NCBI GenBank assembly: GCA_003290165.1
Contig: QNQO01010660.1
Coordinates: 1 to 64,000 of the forward strand
Origin: Berberis thunbergii
Lineage: Eukaryota > Streptophyta > Magnoliopsida > Ranunculales > Berberidaceae
Reading direction: 5' to 3'
DNA length: 64,000 nucleotides
Position numbers and translations under genes: made by a program. The notes below the pieces were generated by a model, which searched no databases, was not told the DNA's origin, and saw only the letters and a program-made list of their open reading frames with translations. The first letter of the stretch is position 1. Each line of letters starts with the position of its first letter. Below are positions 1 through 11,546 of the stretch, in pieces.

Positions 1-1168
1 ATGGCCACTACTCCAGCCGGCCTCCTTCAGCCCATTCCTCTTCCTACTCAGATTGGGACGAAGTCACCATGGGCTTCATTGAAGGATTGTCGTGTTCAAG
101 GACAGTTGATGTAGTTTTGGTCGTAGTTGACCGTCTTAGCAAGTATGCGCATTTTGTTGGCCTTAAACATCCCTACACAACTGAGAGGGTAGCTTAAGGA
201 AATTATTAAGCTTCATGGGACACCGATTTCAATAATATCAGATAGGGATAAAATCTTCCTCAGTCATTTTTGGCGAGAATTATTTCGGGTTCAAGGAACA
301 AAGTTGAAACATAGCACTGCGTATCACCTCAAATAGACGGTCAGTCGGAAGTCTTGAACCGCTGTCTTGAAACTTATCTCAGATGCTTTACTTCGGAGAG
401 ACCCAAACAATGGTATAAATGGTTGCTTTGGGCTAAATATTGGTATAACACGTCTACGCACTCTGCTATGGGGTACACTCATTTTAAGATTCTCTATGCA
501 GGGATCCACCACTTCTAATAAGGTATGTAATTGGTACTACGCCTGTATCTTCGGTAGAATAGCTCTTACTAGACAGAGACAATGTACTGGAATCACTAAA
601 AATGCAATTGTTGAGGGCGCAACAACGTATGAAAAAACAGGCGGATAAGTCTCAGAGGGATGAGTTGTTTGATGTGGGTGATCGGGTGTTTTTGAAGATT
701 CGGCCTTATCGGCAGAAATCATTGGCAAGTCGGGTTAATCAAAAGCTCTCAGCTCGTTTTTATGGCCCTTTTGAGGTTTTGGCAAGGGTAGGGAGCAGTT
801 GCTTACAAATTGGATTTACCTCATTCTTCTCGCATCCACCCTCTTTTTCATGTTTCACAGTTACGGCGAGCAAAGGGACCTTGTTCCCAAATATTTCCTC
901 TTCCTCCTCAACTCAGAACAACAGTGAGTTTGAAATGCTAGTTCAACCTTAATCACTCTTTGATGTGCGTCACAGGGATATGAGTACGCCTGAGGTTTTA
1001 ATCAAGTGGCAAGGGTTACCTGCTTATGAAGCTACTTGGGAGGATTTCCATATGTTCATAAACCAGTTTCCTTCTTTTCATCTTGAGGACAAGGTGAGTA
1101 ATTGGGGCGGGGGTATTGATATTCCTCCTATCAGATATTATACAAGGAGGAGATATAAAAACCAATGA
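1..1168 (+). pseudogene. Ty3/gypsy chromovirus pol 3' fragment (integrase plus chromodomain)
   Basis: Conceptual translation across several frames gives a gypsy integrase core (VVVDRLSKYAHFV near 120-160, [12 protein letters not shown] near 215-250), the conserved integrase C-terminal segment (FDVGDRVFLKIRPYRQKSLA and [12 protein letters not shown], about 668-790), a seam read as [25 protein letters not shown] across a frame change, and a chromodomain with VLIKWQGLPAYEATWEDF near 992-1048. A C-terminal chromodomain defines chromoviruses. The reading frame shifts at least three times (near 45, 300-350 and 800) and carries stops, so no protein can be made. The 5' part (gag, protease, RT) lies outside the window. 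Recognition is from motifs, not alignment. Confidence 0.85.
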
Positions 1169-1248
1169 GTGACTTTGAAGAATGCAAGTGCTATATTCTG
1201 CAAGTTGGTTATGCAATGGTACATTAGCAATAAGAATAAAAGTTTGGT

Positions 1249-1625
1249 TGTTAGGAGGTTCAGGGGATTAGCATGCCAAGTTGTTGTATTGTTGCTATAC
1301 TCAGAATGTTGAGGTATTAGGAACTCTTGTAAATAGTAGATCAGTAACAGGAATTGTATTGATTTTTCTTGGTAAACAGTTTGTACAAGTGAGCATATTG
1401 CTCTATGAGGAGATTGGCAATCTCGAATCTATCTATTACAATATCCAGTCCATTCAATCCATTGTAACCTTTTACATTCTAATCAACACCATTCTTTTCT
1501 TCCTGCGACTCTCTTTGTTGAAGCTTGATTGCTGAAACTGCAGTACTATATTCCATTCTTTCTGTGATTTTATTAGCAGGTTGAGCTTGAATTGTTCCAA
1601 ATCTTGCAGAATATCATAAGAACAA
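1249..1625 (+). repeat. Possible 3' LTR of the gypsy element
   Basis: The stretch starts with TGTTAGGAGG about 80 bases after the end of the chromodomain frame, which is where a 3' LTR would start, and ends near a CA about 1625. There is no second LTR in the window to compare with, so both edges are guesses. No coding potential is recognised here. Confidence 0.3.
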
Positions 1626-1631
1626 GTCAGA

Positions 1632-2150
1632 TCTTATCCAATCTCCACATTTGGCGCGAATCGTCACCATCCTACAATCCATTCACTGGTCTACAACATC
1701 TTGAAGTACATCTCCTTCTCGAGTCCATGTCCTGTGGGGTAGCACTTAGTATCGGGCCTAGGCGGTGTTGGGATTTTTCGGGCCTTCCATCTAGGGCTAG
1801 GTGGTGTGAGGTTTTTTTTAAAAGGCCTCATTGCTATTTGGGTGTGAACGATGTCCTTATAAACCTTAGTAACAACTCATCCTTACTTGATGTGAAACTA
1901 TTAAAGCCAACTCCATCCCAACATCTCCACATTTGGCCGAATCGTCACATATCCTACAATCCATTCACCGGTCTGCAACATCTCGAAGTACATCTCCTTT
2001 TCGAGTCTATGATCCTGTGGATAACACTCGGTGTACGGGCCGCTATCCCGGCATTGTTGCTCCACCTTAGTCGCAATTACCAAACTAACTCCACCTCGTC
2101 CGGACTTGTTGGATATTTTTCTCTTGGCAATAATCTGGAACCTAATTTGG
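1632..2150 (-). mobile_element. Inverted fragment of the TRIM-like LTR family seen at 57.9-60.1 kb
   Basis: Read on the minus strand, this is internal sequence, then an LTR beginning TGTTGGGATGGAGTTGGC (ending at 1923 on the plus strand), then internal sequence again. It matches the array at 57885-60140 in the same order, including the phrases for GTGGAGT, the TACTTCGAGATGTTGCAGAC segment and the TTTATAAGGA segment of the LTR. The central LTR is shortened to about 180 bases. A plus-strand ORF of 225 codons covers the region but is only an open frame over this repeat. The copy is clearly more diverged than the units at 58-60 kb. Confidence 0.75.
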
Positions 2151-2270
2151 ATCCATTCATCAAACTCATGCAATCAGATTTCATATTCAATTTCAAAGTT
2201 ATCAGATTTCTGCATACAATATATGACTCTCCTTATAAACCAGATATCAAGTTTGTTATGACCAGCTAGC

Positions 2271-3464
2271 TCGTAGTTAGAGTTCATTTGAATTTCAAAT
2301 GAATCTGAATCTGAAATCTGATTAGATGAGTTAGATGGATATCCTTCAATAACTTTTATGTTAAGTTAAATTTATGATATTGTATGCAGAAATTTCCGTA
2401 AGTTAGTTGCAGACACACAAATGAAGTCCCTACCTTTCAACCTATTAAATTACAGAAACACAGGTATTTTAATGGATCATCAACACATAATTGATCATCC
2501 TAATGTGTGCTAACAGGATGATATGGCTGAGATTGACATGCAACAAATAGAGGAGGCAAGAGAGGCATATATTGCAGCATTAACTATTGCAAGAGAAAAC
2601 CAAGACGAGGAATCACTGGCAAATGCAACTGAAGCAAGGTTGCGACTGCCAATCTTTTGTTCTGGGACCCAAAGATTCGATTCAAATGATGCGAGTCACA
2701 GCTTTCAAGGGTTCAATCCTCCTGCAGAAATATTCCTTGAAATGTTTGCCCATTAATGCTTTGGCTTACATCCTTATAAATACTGCAGCACTCTTGTTTA
2801 TGATTATCATGACAATTAGCTTTAGTAATATTAACCAGGCCCATTAATCAGGTCTGATTCAAATAGTTGTAGAGAGAATTCACAAAGCTAAAGAAGCTTT
2901 TGTTATTTGTGTACGCTTGTAGACGAGGATGTTGGTCTGTATATGTGATGGATGGTTTGGGTGTTCTAGTGAATGCATTAGTCTGCAAGTTCAGCTTAAA
3001 TGAAATTACATGTTGCTTTTCCTTGGACCCAATGGCATGTACAACAAAAACTATTGGTGAATGTATTAACTCTGCGAACACCTACACTGTGCACAAGTCC
3101 ACACTAGGTAACAAGTAGAAGCTGGTATTCACCTCTGTAGAAAAGCACCCAAATTTAAAATTTTAAGCCAACCCAAATGCAAGTAGTCTCTTGCCTCCTT
3201 TGCTCTATTGGATCTGCCCATTGGTAAATGATGTTTGCATTCTTTGAAACATTATAAACACAAAACTAATCCCCGGCTCAAAGGTTATTTTTTTTTGTGA
3301 ACAAAATTTTTTGACAGTAATAATTTTGAATGTAATCAACCTCCTCTTCCTCTCCACTTCCTTGCTCTAAAAAAATAAAAAGAAAAAAAAATCAATAAAA
3401 GGAAGAAACAGTAATTATCATTAAATCCAAAATGTAAGTTGTTAAGAAACAAAATTTCTAGACT
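2271..3464. other. No supported gene; one exon-like segment
   Basis: Between about 2519 and 2640 an acceptor-like AG is followed by an open frame reading DDMAEIDMQQIEEAREAYIA and continuing as an Ala/Glu-rich helix-like stretch, with GCAAG/GTTGCG as a possible donor. It resembles a plant exon but I do not recognise the family, and I find no partner exons. The rest (AT-rich, with A runs at 3370-3400) shows nothing I can support. Confidence 0.3.
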
Positions 3465-4485
3465 CTACAACATGGGAGGGCGAATCGCCAATGCTTGTGT
3501 TTCCTGAGATGCATTGGTTGCGATCTTGGCATTTTCATAGGGCTTCCGCTCCCAAACTCTGTTCAACCTGTATATCATTGGCACAACAATATACACATAA
3601 ATAATAATCAGATCATGGAAATTCTAAATGTCGAGGGAACCAGCGAGGGAGGGGGGTGAACGGCTTTCACCTCCTCCCTCGCTGGTTTCCTCGCCCATTC
3701 CCTCGCTGTTTAGACAACCCATAAGATCAAGTTGTTTTGAGTTGGCAACTAGTAATTATAGTACATCTTATTTAACCAAAGTATGACTTAACACAGGAAA
3801 GGCAAAATTGGAATTAGTACTACCATCTGATGTGCTCGGATCGAGAGAGATGGTTTGATCATTGCATTCTTCTTCGACGTTGTTCTCATTTGGTGTGGAC
3901 TCTGGATCAAAATATACGCTTTCTTCTTCGTCTTCTTCATCCTGCAAAGCATTTTTTTATAATTAGGAGGAGATACATTTTAGGAAAAAAGAAAAGAGTT
4001 GTAGTTGTTTAAACCTTATCAGTACAGAGATCATACTCTCTCTCAGTGCCATGGCAAAAATTGTTTTTTCACAATCTCAACGTAGTTAAGCTGGTTCTAC
4101 AATTTATTAACAAAAACTTATTAAAACAATATAAATGATCAAACCGACTCATCGATTCAATCGTTGCGAACCTTACCTTACTATTGATTGACTTAGACTT
4201 TGGGCTTTTGCATTCATTGGAACTCAATGGTTCAATTGTCACATCCTTGACAACATGAAAGGTCCCATCCTCTTGGAATTCAAAGACAAGGAAGCCTTCA
4301 TCATCTAAGGAGGAATACCTTGTGTTGGTCTTGCTTCTACATCTTTGAGTCTTTACAACTAAGGTTGATTGGGACATTTGTTGGTCTTCTTTCATGGATG
4401 CTTCAACAAAGAAGATGTTTCTTACCATATACTTGGAATTTGAAAGGCCAATTTGAATGTGTTTTAAGTTACAAGTCCTAATCAT
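3465..4485 (-). CDS. Unrecognised multi-exon gene model (hypothetical)
   Basis: Three minus-strand exon-like blocks are seen. The first (about 4485 to 4177) contains SSLDDEGFLVFEFQEDGTFH and ends in a good donor (AAG/GTAAGG). The second (3941 to 3824) follows a TTTGCAG acceptor and starts with an acidic run (DEEDEEESVYFDPESTP). The third (3567 to 3465) follows ATATACAG and contains VWERKPYENAKIATNASQ before a TAG. Exons one and two join in phase, but the second-to-third junction gives an immediate TGA if the obvious sites are used, so either the junction is different or the gene is broken. The small TIR element at 3623-3714 sits in the last intron. No family is recognised. The start at 4485 is simply the first Met of the open frame and may be internal. 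Confidence 0.35.
3623..3714. mobile_element. Small TIR element, copy 1 (same ends as 12596-12776)
   Basis: The left end TCTAAATGTCGAGGGAACC and following CAGCGAGGGA are mirrored by CCTCCCTCGCTGG and a right end finishing TGTTTAGA. A second element with the same terminal 27 bases but a different, longer middle lies at 12596-12776. No convincing target-site duplication is visible, so the superfamily is unassigned. Confidence 0.6.
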
Positions 4486-4929
4486 AAATTGGAAAGTGAG
4501 TTATTGTTTCTAAAATGAAAAGGGAATGATTTTAGGAGCAATAAATGCTGCAATTCCATTTCTTCTATGAAGGGCAATTGTTGTATGGAAAGATCTAACA
4601 TGGCTACTCATACTATCATTTGATGGATGATCCAACTCATATTTTTTTGTAATTACTTTTGTAGTAGGACCTTCTTGTTACATTCAAATAATTTACTTTT
4701 TGCTCATTTGATTATCAATTAATGGAATAACTATCTCATTTTCAAGCAGAATAGGCAATTAATCACAAGCAACATGTGATAAGTCATGGCAACTAATGTT
4801 GCCATTTATTAAAAGTATCATCATCAATCTCATACAAAATTAAAGGAAAAAAAAAAAAAAAAAAGTAAAGAAATATAATACATGAAACAAAAGAATAATA
4901 AATAAGGCGATCATCCTAGCTGCATACTT

Positions 4930-5464
4930 CTAGTACAACACGGTAACGTTGTATTGAACATAGCATCCATCGCGTCCATGGAATGTGTCTCTGCTAAACA
5001 ATATCCACGAGCAAGTCGAAACATCCCTGTGCCACCTACAATGGGCATTTCTCTGACCTTGTTCGTGATTGAATTTCGCCCAATCACGCTAAATGTACTC
5101 CCATTATATGGACCACTGACAATCACATATGTAAGTGTCATTAACATACTAATATCCTCCTGAGATGAAATGGCATACATCCCTTGGGCACGCCCAATTA
5201 ATGTGGAATTTATCTCATGTGTTTGCAGTAAGCGGGTTGTCCATAATAGAGACTGATCCGAAGAAAGACCCCATTGTGTTGGTAGAGTTATTGGGTTGTT
5301 GCGAAGCCACCCGAACTGCAGTTCGATTAGGCCCATCAACAATATCATGCATGTAGAACTGAAGGCGTGCAACCTTAGGCTTCAAGGCCTCAATAGTTGT
5401 AATGGATGCAATAAGTTGGTATGAGGAGGAGAATTAGAAACAACACAAGGTTTTTGGTTGCCAT
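4930..5464 (-). pseudogene. Dirigent-family protein pseudogene
   Basis: The minus strand encodes a hydrophobic signal-like start (MATKNLVLFLILLLIP), a mature N-terminus (LQFYMHDIVDGPNRTAVRV), IGRAQGMYAISSQED, the conserved GPYNGSTFSVIGRN segment, REMPIVGGTGMFRLARGY and the characteristic end VQYNVTVLY followed by TAG. Dirigent proteins are secreted beta-barrel proteins that direct stereoselective coupling in lignan or related phenolic biosynthesis; this assignment rests on the motifs. The total length matches a normal single-exon dirigent gene (about 180 codons). The reading frame changes three times: after the signal peptide, before the EINSTLIGRAQ block (next to a TGA near 5220), and just before the last 12 codons. 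Each is a one- or two-base shift, so this is a recent pseudogene or contains sequencing errors. A TATA element lies about 65 bases upstream. Confidence 0.9.
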
Positions 5465-5523
5465 GTTTTGGAGGTTGTTTGGAAGATGCAAGTACAATAT
5501 GTTGAAGGGGAGAGACTGGTTTG

Positions 5524-5538
5524 CTTATTATTATATAG
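5524..5538 (-). promoter_or_regulatory. TATA box of the dirigent pseudogene
   Basis: On the minus strand this reads CTATATAATAATAAG, about 60-70 bases upstream of the dirigent ATG at 5464, a normal plant core-promoter distance. A run of about 14 G (plus strand) lies immediately upstream of it. Confidence 0.5.
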
Positions 5539-5973
5539 GGGGGGGGGGGGGCTGAGGTTTTAAGCCAAAAATTTTCAAGGTCAAAAAAGGCATGGTTGTG
5601 TTAATTTCAATGTGTTAGGTTAAAGTGGGTTTGAACAAAAAAAAATATATATGTATTATCACTTTGGAATGTTGTGAAGAGTTTTGAATGGGTAAGGGAA
5701 AATGCTTGCTTTATTGGAAAGTAATGCATTGTTATATATTTGAAAGTTGACGGTCAAGATTATGGAAAGTTATATATGTATACATCATGCATCCATCCAA
5801 TCCAAGATGAAAGTTGGCTTGTAATGCAATGTGAACACGTTCACAGGGTACATTTACATTTGTCTAGAAGTGTTGTAATAAATTGACTCGAGGAACACGA
5901 GAGGGATAGGAAGAAGGACAAGTCAACTTATTTATATACAGCGAATAAAAAAAAACAAAATATATATATATTT

Positions 5974-6045
5974 GTTGCTGCCCAGGATCGAACCGGAGAC
6001 CTTGAATGTGTAAGACTGACGTGATATCCACTACACCACAGCAAC
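5974..6045 (-). tRNA. tRNA-Val (anticodon UAC)
   Basis: The minus strand folds as a nuclear tRNA. GTTGCTG at the 5' end pairs with CAGCAAC at the 3' end; the D arm contains the A-box-like GTGGTGTAGTGG; the anticodon loop is CTTACAC; the T arm contains GGTTCGATCC (B box). It is 72 bases long with no intron. A T-rich pol III terminator follows on the minus strand just below 5970. The anticodon stem TCAGT/ATTCA has one C-C mismatch and one G-U pair, so the gene may be weakened or a pseudo-tRNA. Confidence 0.85.
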
Positions 6046-6314
6046 AATGTTTGAATGGTTCTGAGTTTTATTATTAGTATACATAATAAACAGCACAAAT
6101 AAATATTACATAGAAACCGAGAGGAAGCAAGGGGTCTGCGACCACTAGAAATTATAGTATACATATGCTCATACCCTATCCCATGCCCATTCGAGTATGG
6201 AAAATCTTGCCCCAAGACAAAGACAATGTAAATATTTAGTGCCCAAGCCTGTCTTGGGTAGTTCCGGTAATCCGAGCATGTTAAAATATCACTTAATAAA
6301 TAGAATCACTTATG
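6046..6314. other. Intergenic, no gene seen
   Basis: AT-rich sequence between the tRNA gene and the hAT-type element. The last eight bases (6307-6314) are the left target-site duplication of that element. No coding or RNA feature is supported. Confidence 0.5.
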
Positions 6315-6763
6315 TAGGGGTGGGCATTGTTCGGGATAGCAATTTGTTTTGGCTAGACCCAGTTGGTCCTGAACCGGTTTAAATGTCAATATTTTTTTAA
6401 TGGAAACAGAATCTCATCATTTCCATCTTTGTCACAACTACATTCACCTTCAAATCCACCTTCTTATTTTTTGCCTCATTCTTTAATCATTATGTTGCAT
6501 GGCTAGATTCTTCAAATCCGAGATCCTATGTGGTGTTGATCATTAGGTAGGTTTAGTTCCTTGAACCTAGTTACCCTAATTTGCTTTTTTCGTTTCTGAA
6601 CCAATATGTTATGCGATTGTTGTACAACGTTTAGGCAAGGAGGAATAGGAAGATGAAGAAGATGAGGAATGTTATGTTTCTCGTTCGTCTCACAATTACA
6701 ACAACATAAACAAATTTCCAAAATCGATCGAAACTGGGGTTTTCAACAACTTATCCTCCATCA

Positions 6764-6974
6764 TGATAGCACGTGATTTTAGGCTATATATCAACACAAC
6801 TATCATTTAGTTAGTCTATTGCAGATCGTATACATTGTGCATTACTATGTGGCTGTGAGGGTACTGTTTTATCTCCATATTTGTAGGCCACTATTGCTAT
6901 CTCTTTGTATATATATTACTTGAGTATGTTATGAATAAAAAGAGCATTTTAATATTTATCTCTAATATTCATTA
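6764..6974 (+). repeat. 5' LTR of copia element
   Basis: It starts TGATAGCACGTG (containing a CACGTG G-box core) and ends TATTCATTA directly before the primer-binding site. It contains TATATA motifs near 6785 and 6909. The exact 5-bp TSD implies TG...TA termini rather than the usual TG...CA. Confidence 0.93.
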
Positions 6975-6986
6975 TGGTATCAGAGC
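6975..6986 (+). promoter_or_regulatory. Primer-binding site (initiator tRNA-Met)
   Basis: TGGTATCAGAGC is the standard plant copia primer-binding site, complementary to the 3' end of initiator tRNA-Met. It abuts the 5' LTR with no spacer. Confidence 0.93.
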
Positions 6987-7124
6987 TATAGCTGTCACAA
7001 GAACAACCCTTCTTCTTTTTCTTCTACTCGTTCAATTCCTATCTCATTCTTCAAATTCCAATCACTCCTTAAACTTATTCTTCTTTCTTCACTCAGATCT
7101 GCCTTGACTCCTTGTTATTTTTCC

Positions 7125-10100
7125 ATGTCCAATCCTTCTTCTCCACGCTCAGCCTCCTCACAGGAAACTCAGGTCGCTCCTCCTCAGAACCCTGCTACCA
7201 CACCAACCGTTGGGCACACTACCATGTCAGGTAACACTACTATTGTTGGTACTAATCTGATATCCCTCAATGCCTCCTCTCAGATCCCCTTCAAATTAGC
7301 GAAAGATGGAGCCAACTATGCCTCCTGGAAATCTCAGATGACCAACCTGCTGTTTGGCTACGATCTCCTTGGTTTTGTTGATGGCTCACATCCTTGTCCA
7401 CCACCAGTTGATTCTGCATACCACCTATGGCTCCGGCAAGATCAGCTTGTCCTCCTTGGTATACAAGCCACAGTTCACATCGCCATTGGTCCCACTATCA
7501 ATAATTGTCAATCTTCAGCAGCTGCCTGGGAAAGCTTCAAACAAGCTATGCCAACAGATCTAACACACAGATGCTAACGCTACTCACCACTTTAATGCGG
7601 ACTACGAAAGCAGGTCTCACTGTATCCGACTATATGACTAAGATTAAAGGTGTGATTGATGACTTAGCCTTAATTGGTCATCCCATGAGCAATGAAGAAA
7701 TCATAAGCCATACCCTCAATGGCCTTCAAGACGAGTTCAAGGAACTCACTGCTGCTGTTCGAGTTCGTGATTCTACCATCTCTTTTGAAGACCTCTATGA
7801 CAAGTTGCTAGACGAAGAAATGATCCAGCAACGGAATGAAACCAAGAAGCCAGAGGTGTCCATCACTGTTCAATTCACTCACAAAGGCAGCGGTTACAAG
7901 TCCAAAGGTGGACACAACAGAAACTTCACTACACCCAACAAAAGCTCTCATCCTTCCTCCTCCAACCAAAGCCAGTCCTATAGTTTTCTTCCTCCTGGTA
8001 ACAGCTATCCCTCTGGATCATTCTCTCCATCCACCAACTCTTGGCGGCCTAATACTCAGCAGGGCTCCCCTCGTGTAGTCTGTCAACTATGTGACAAGGT
8101 TGGTCACACAGCAAAGGTGTGTCGCTCCCGCCCCAAACCAAACCATACATCCTGGCCACAAGCTCATCTGACCACCGGTGCCCCTAGTACTTCCAATGGC
8201 AATTGGGTGCTCGACTCGGGTGCGACTCATCACATTGCCTCTGACTTGCAAAACCTTTCCATGCACTCCAACTATGTCGGGAATGAGGATGTTGTTGTTG
8301 GTGATGGCACTGGTATTCCTATCTCTCATACTGGCTCCTCTACACTTACTGCACCTAATACCACATTCACTTTGAATAATATTTTGTGTGCTCCATCTAT
8401 TAAACAAAATCTCATATCTGTTTCTCAGTTTTGTAAACACAATAACACCTCTGTTGAATTTTTTCCAACCCATTTTCTTGTGAAGGATTTGAGTACGGGG
8501 GCATCCTTGGCACGAGGCCGGAATAGGAACAACTTATACGATGGCCATCCTTCTCTCCATCTCCCAGAGTCTCACCCTCAACCTCCTTCACCACGACATC
8601 TGCCTTATGGCATCAACGTCTCGGCCATCCTTCTCACTCCATCCAACAAAAGCTCCTTGCCACCAAGCACATTACTTGTTCTGAGTCATCTCCAAAATTT
8701 CGGTCTCACTGTAATTCTTGTGCTTGTAATAAAAGTCATAAATTACCTTTTCAAGTTTCTTTACTAAATTGTCATGAACCGTTTCAGGTAATTTACTCAG
8801 ATGTTTGGGGTCCATCACCAATTCTTTCCATTGACAAGTTTCGCTATTATGTCATTTTTGTCGATTACTTTACGAAATATACTTGGTTCTATCCTCTTAA
8901 AGTCAAATCTGAAGTTCCTGCTATTTTTGAGAAATTCAAAACTTTGATCGAAAATTTCTTCCATAAACATATTCAAACCGTTTACACTGATGGCGATGGT
9001 GAATATCAAGCCTTAGCCCACACACTTTCTAAATTTGGTATTCAACATATCACTTCCCCTCCCTATACACCCGAACATGTCGGCTCCGCTGAACGAAACA
9101 TCGTCATACTGTTGAAACCGGTCTTACTCTTCTTCACCAAGCCTCCTTACCTCTTCGCTTTTGGTCCTTTGCCTTTAAAACAGCTACATATCTCATCAAT
9201 CGCATGCCCTCCTCCGCTATTGCTTTTGACACTCCCTTTCACAAATTATTTCATCACCATCCTCATTACACTTCTCTTCGTGTCTTTGGTTGTCTCTGTT
9301 ATCCATGGCTACGTCCCTATACTAACCATAAATTGGAACCTCGTTCTCGCCCGTGTGTCTTTCTTGGGTACTCTATTGCTCATCACTCATTTTATTGTTT
9401 TGACCCACACACTAACAAAGTCTTTGTCTCCCGTCATGTTAATTTTGTAGAACATGTTTTCCCTTATCACAATCTTGATTCTTCAGCGTCTCGTGTGACT
9501 CCAACCACTCCTACAGAATTTTACCACTTCATTGCTGGCCCACTTCAAACCCATCCCACAGTCTCCAAGCCCGATCCGCCCAGCCACACTTCCCCTTCTG
9601 CACCAACTTCACCGACTACCACCATGTTTCCTAGTCATCTTCACCACTCTCTACCTACCTCCACAGATAATTCGGCATCACTATCGCACTCCCTTGATCT
9701 GGCTGATTCCACATCCTCTGATCCTGTTGTGCCCAACTCGCCTAGTCTCTCGGCCCCCTTGGTTGCTCCTATCTCCTCGCCGTTGCCACGTCCAAATGCC
9801 CACACTACTCTACCTCCTCAGGTATGTTTTCCTTCCTCCTCTCCCTCACCTAACCAACATTTTGATCTCCCCTCCACCAGCCCTGTTTCTGCTCAACCTT
9901 CTCGTCCAACAACCCGGTCTCAAAATAACATTCACAAACCAAAGAAAATTCTTGATCTCCACACTACCTTCACCGACTCCTCCCCCATCGAACCCAACAC
10001 TTACACTCAGGCTCAGAAATCTTCTCATTGGCGTCAGGCCATGCGTGATGAATACACCGCCCTAATTAACAACACCACATGGTCCTTAGTCCCTTCTTCT

Positions 10101-11546
10101 CCCACCCAAAATGTTGTCGGCTGTAAATGGGTTTTTCGAATCAAAACCAATCCTGATGGAACCGTTACTCGTTACAAGGCTCGCCTTGTTGCCAAAGGAT
10201 TTCACCAGCGTCCTGGTGTTGATTTCAATCAAACCTTCAGCCCTGTTGTGAAATCTGCGACTGTTCGTCTAATTCTTGGTATTGCAATATCTCGTGGCTG
10301 GTCCTTGCGCCAATTGGATGTCAACAACGCCTTTTTACAAGGCACCTTGTCTGAGAATGTTTTTATGCAGCAACCGCAAGGCTTCGTGCATCCTAAGTTT
10401 CCAAATCATGTGTGTAAATTGCAAAAAGCTATCTATGGACTTCGCCAAGCTCCTCGTGCCTGGTACAATGAGTTGCGCACATTCCTTCTTGCTACAGGAT
10501 TCTCTGCTTCCCGTTGTGACATTTCCCTGTTCATTCACACATCTACTTCCGGCACTCTGTATCTGCTTGTCTATGTCGACGATATCATAATCACTGGTTC
10601 CAGTGATGCACTTATCCAACAGACTATTGCCAATCTCTCTCTGCGGTTCTCCCTGAAAGATTTGGGTCCTCTGCACTACTTCCTCGGTATTGAAGCCTCT
10701 CGCACATCCTCTGGTCTTCATCTCTCTCAACAAAAATATTTCCAGGATTTGCTTTTCAAAACTAAAATGGATGAGGCAAAGCCTGTTAGCACTCCAATGT
10801 CGTCTACTGAGACTATTCTCCTTCATGATGGTTTTCCTGCTTGTGATGCTACTGAATATAGGCGGGTCCTCGGCTCGCTTCAATATTTGTCTCTTACCCG
10901 ACCAAATGTCTCATTTGTTGTTAACAGGCTCGCACAGTACATGCATCAGCCATCTACTGCTCATTGGACTGCTGTGAAACGTGTTCTTCGTTATCTCAAA
11001 GGTACTGTGGACTATGGCCTGTTTCTCCGCTCTCACTCTTCCTCATGACTACATGCCTTCGCTGATGCTGATTATGCTGGCAATAAGGATGATTATTCCT
11101 CCACTTCCGCCTATGTTATCTTTCTTGGTCCTAATCCTGTCAGTTGGAGTTCCAAGAAACAATCAACGATTGCCAGGTCCACTACAGAAGCAGAATACCG
11201 TGCCATTGCGTCTACTACTGCTGAAGTTAACTGGCTCACTCATCTCCTTCAGGAACTTGGTATTGTTCTTCCTGCTGTTCCCACAGTCTATTGTGATAAT
11301 GTAGGAGCAACATATGTATGTGCGAATCCTGTCTTTCATTCTCGTATGAAACATATCGCCATTGATTTTCACTTCATTCGAGATCAAATTACCAAAAATC
11401 AATTTCGGGTTACGCATGTTCATACTGCTGATCAGTTAGCTGACTCTCTAACGAAGCCCTTAGCCAGAACATTGTTTCAATCTCATCATTCCAAGCTGAA
11501 CATTCTTCCAAATGTTTTGCGCTTGCGGGGGCATGATAGCACGTGA
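7125..11546 (+). pseudogene. Copia gag-pol polyprotein, disrupted
   Basis: The ATG at 7125 opens the gag (IPFKLAKDGANYASWKSQM, LNGLQDEFKELTAAVRVRD). Then come a CCHC zinc knuckle CQLCDKVGHTAKVC (about 8090-8131), the aspartic protease WVLDSGATHH (about 8208), the GAG-pre-integrase WHQRLGHPS (about 8608), the integrase core (YSDVWGPS, VYTDGDGEY, PYTPEHVGSAER; 8790-9100), RT with WVFRIKTNPDGTVTRYKARL, QLDVNNAFLQG and the catalytic YVDDIII (about 10573), and RNase H (ADADYAG, KKQSTIARSTTEAEYRA) ending at a TGA at 11544-11546. Breaks are one-base frameshifts near 7545, 8600 and 9095 and an in-frame TGA at 11046-11048 at the RT/RNase H boundary. The RT-to-end frame is otherwise continuous from 9204. 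Few lesions fit the low LTR divergence. Confidence 0.93.

Noticed and set aside
1592..2269. 225-codon open frame on the plus strand
   Set aside because: It runs over the inverted TRIM-like repeat, and the same repeat at 58-60 kb is non-coding.
3240..3420. T- and A-rich stretch as a pol III terminator or SINE tail
   Set aside because: No tRNA-like or A/B-box sequence lies next to it.
10335..10883. 182-codon open frame on the minus strand
   Set aside because: It is antisense to the copia reverse transcriptase, whose frame is clearly the real one.
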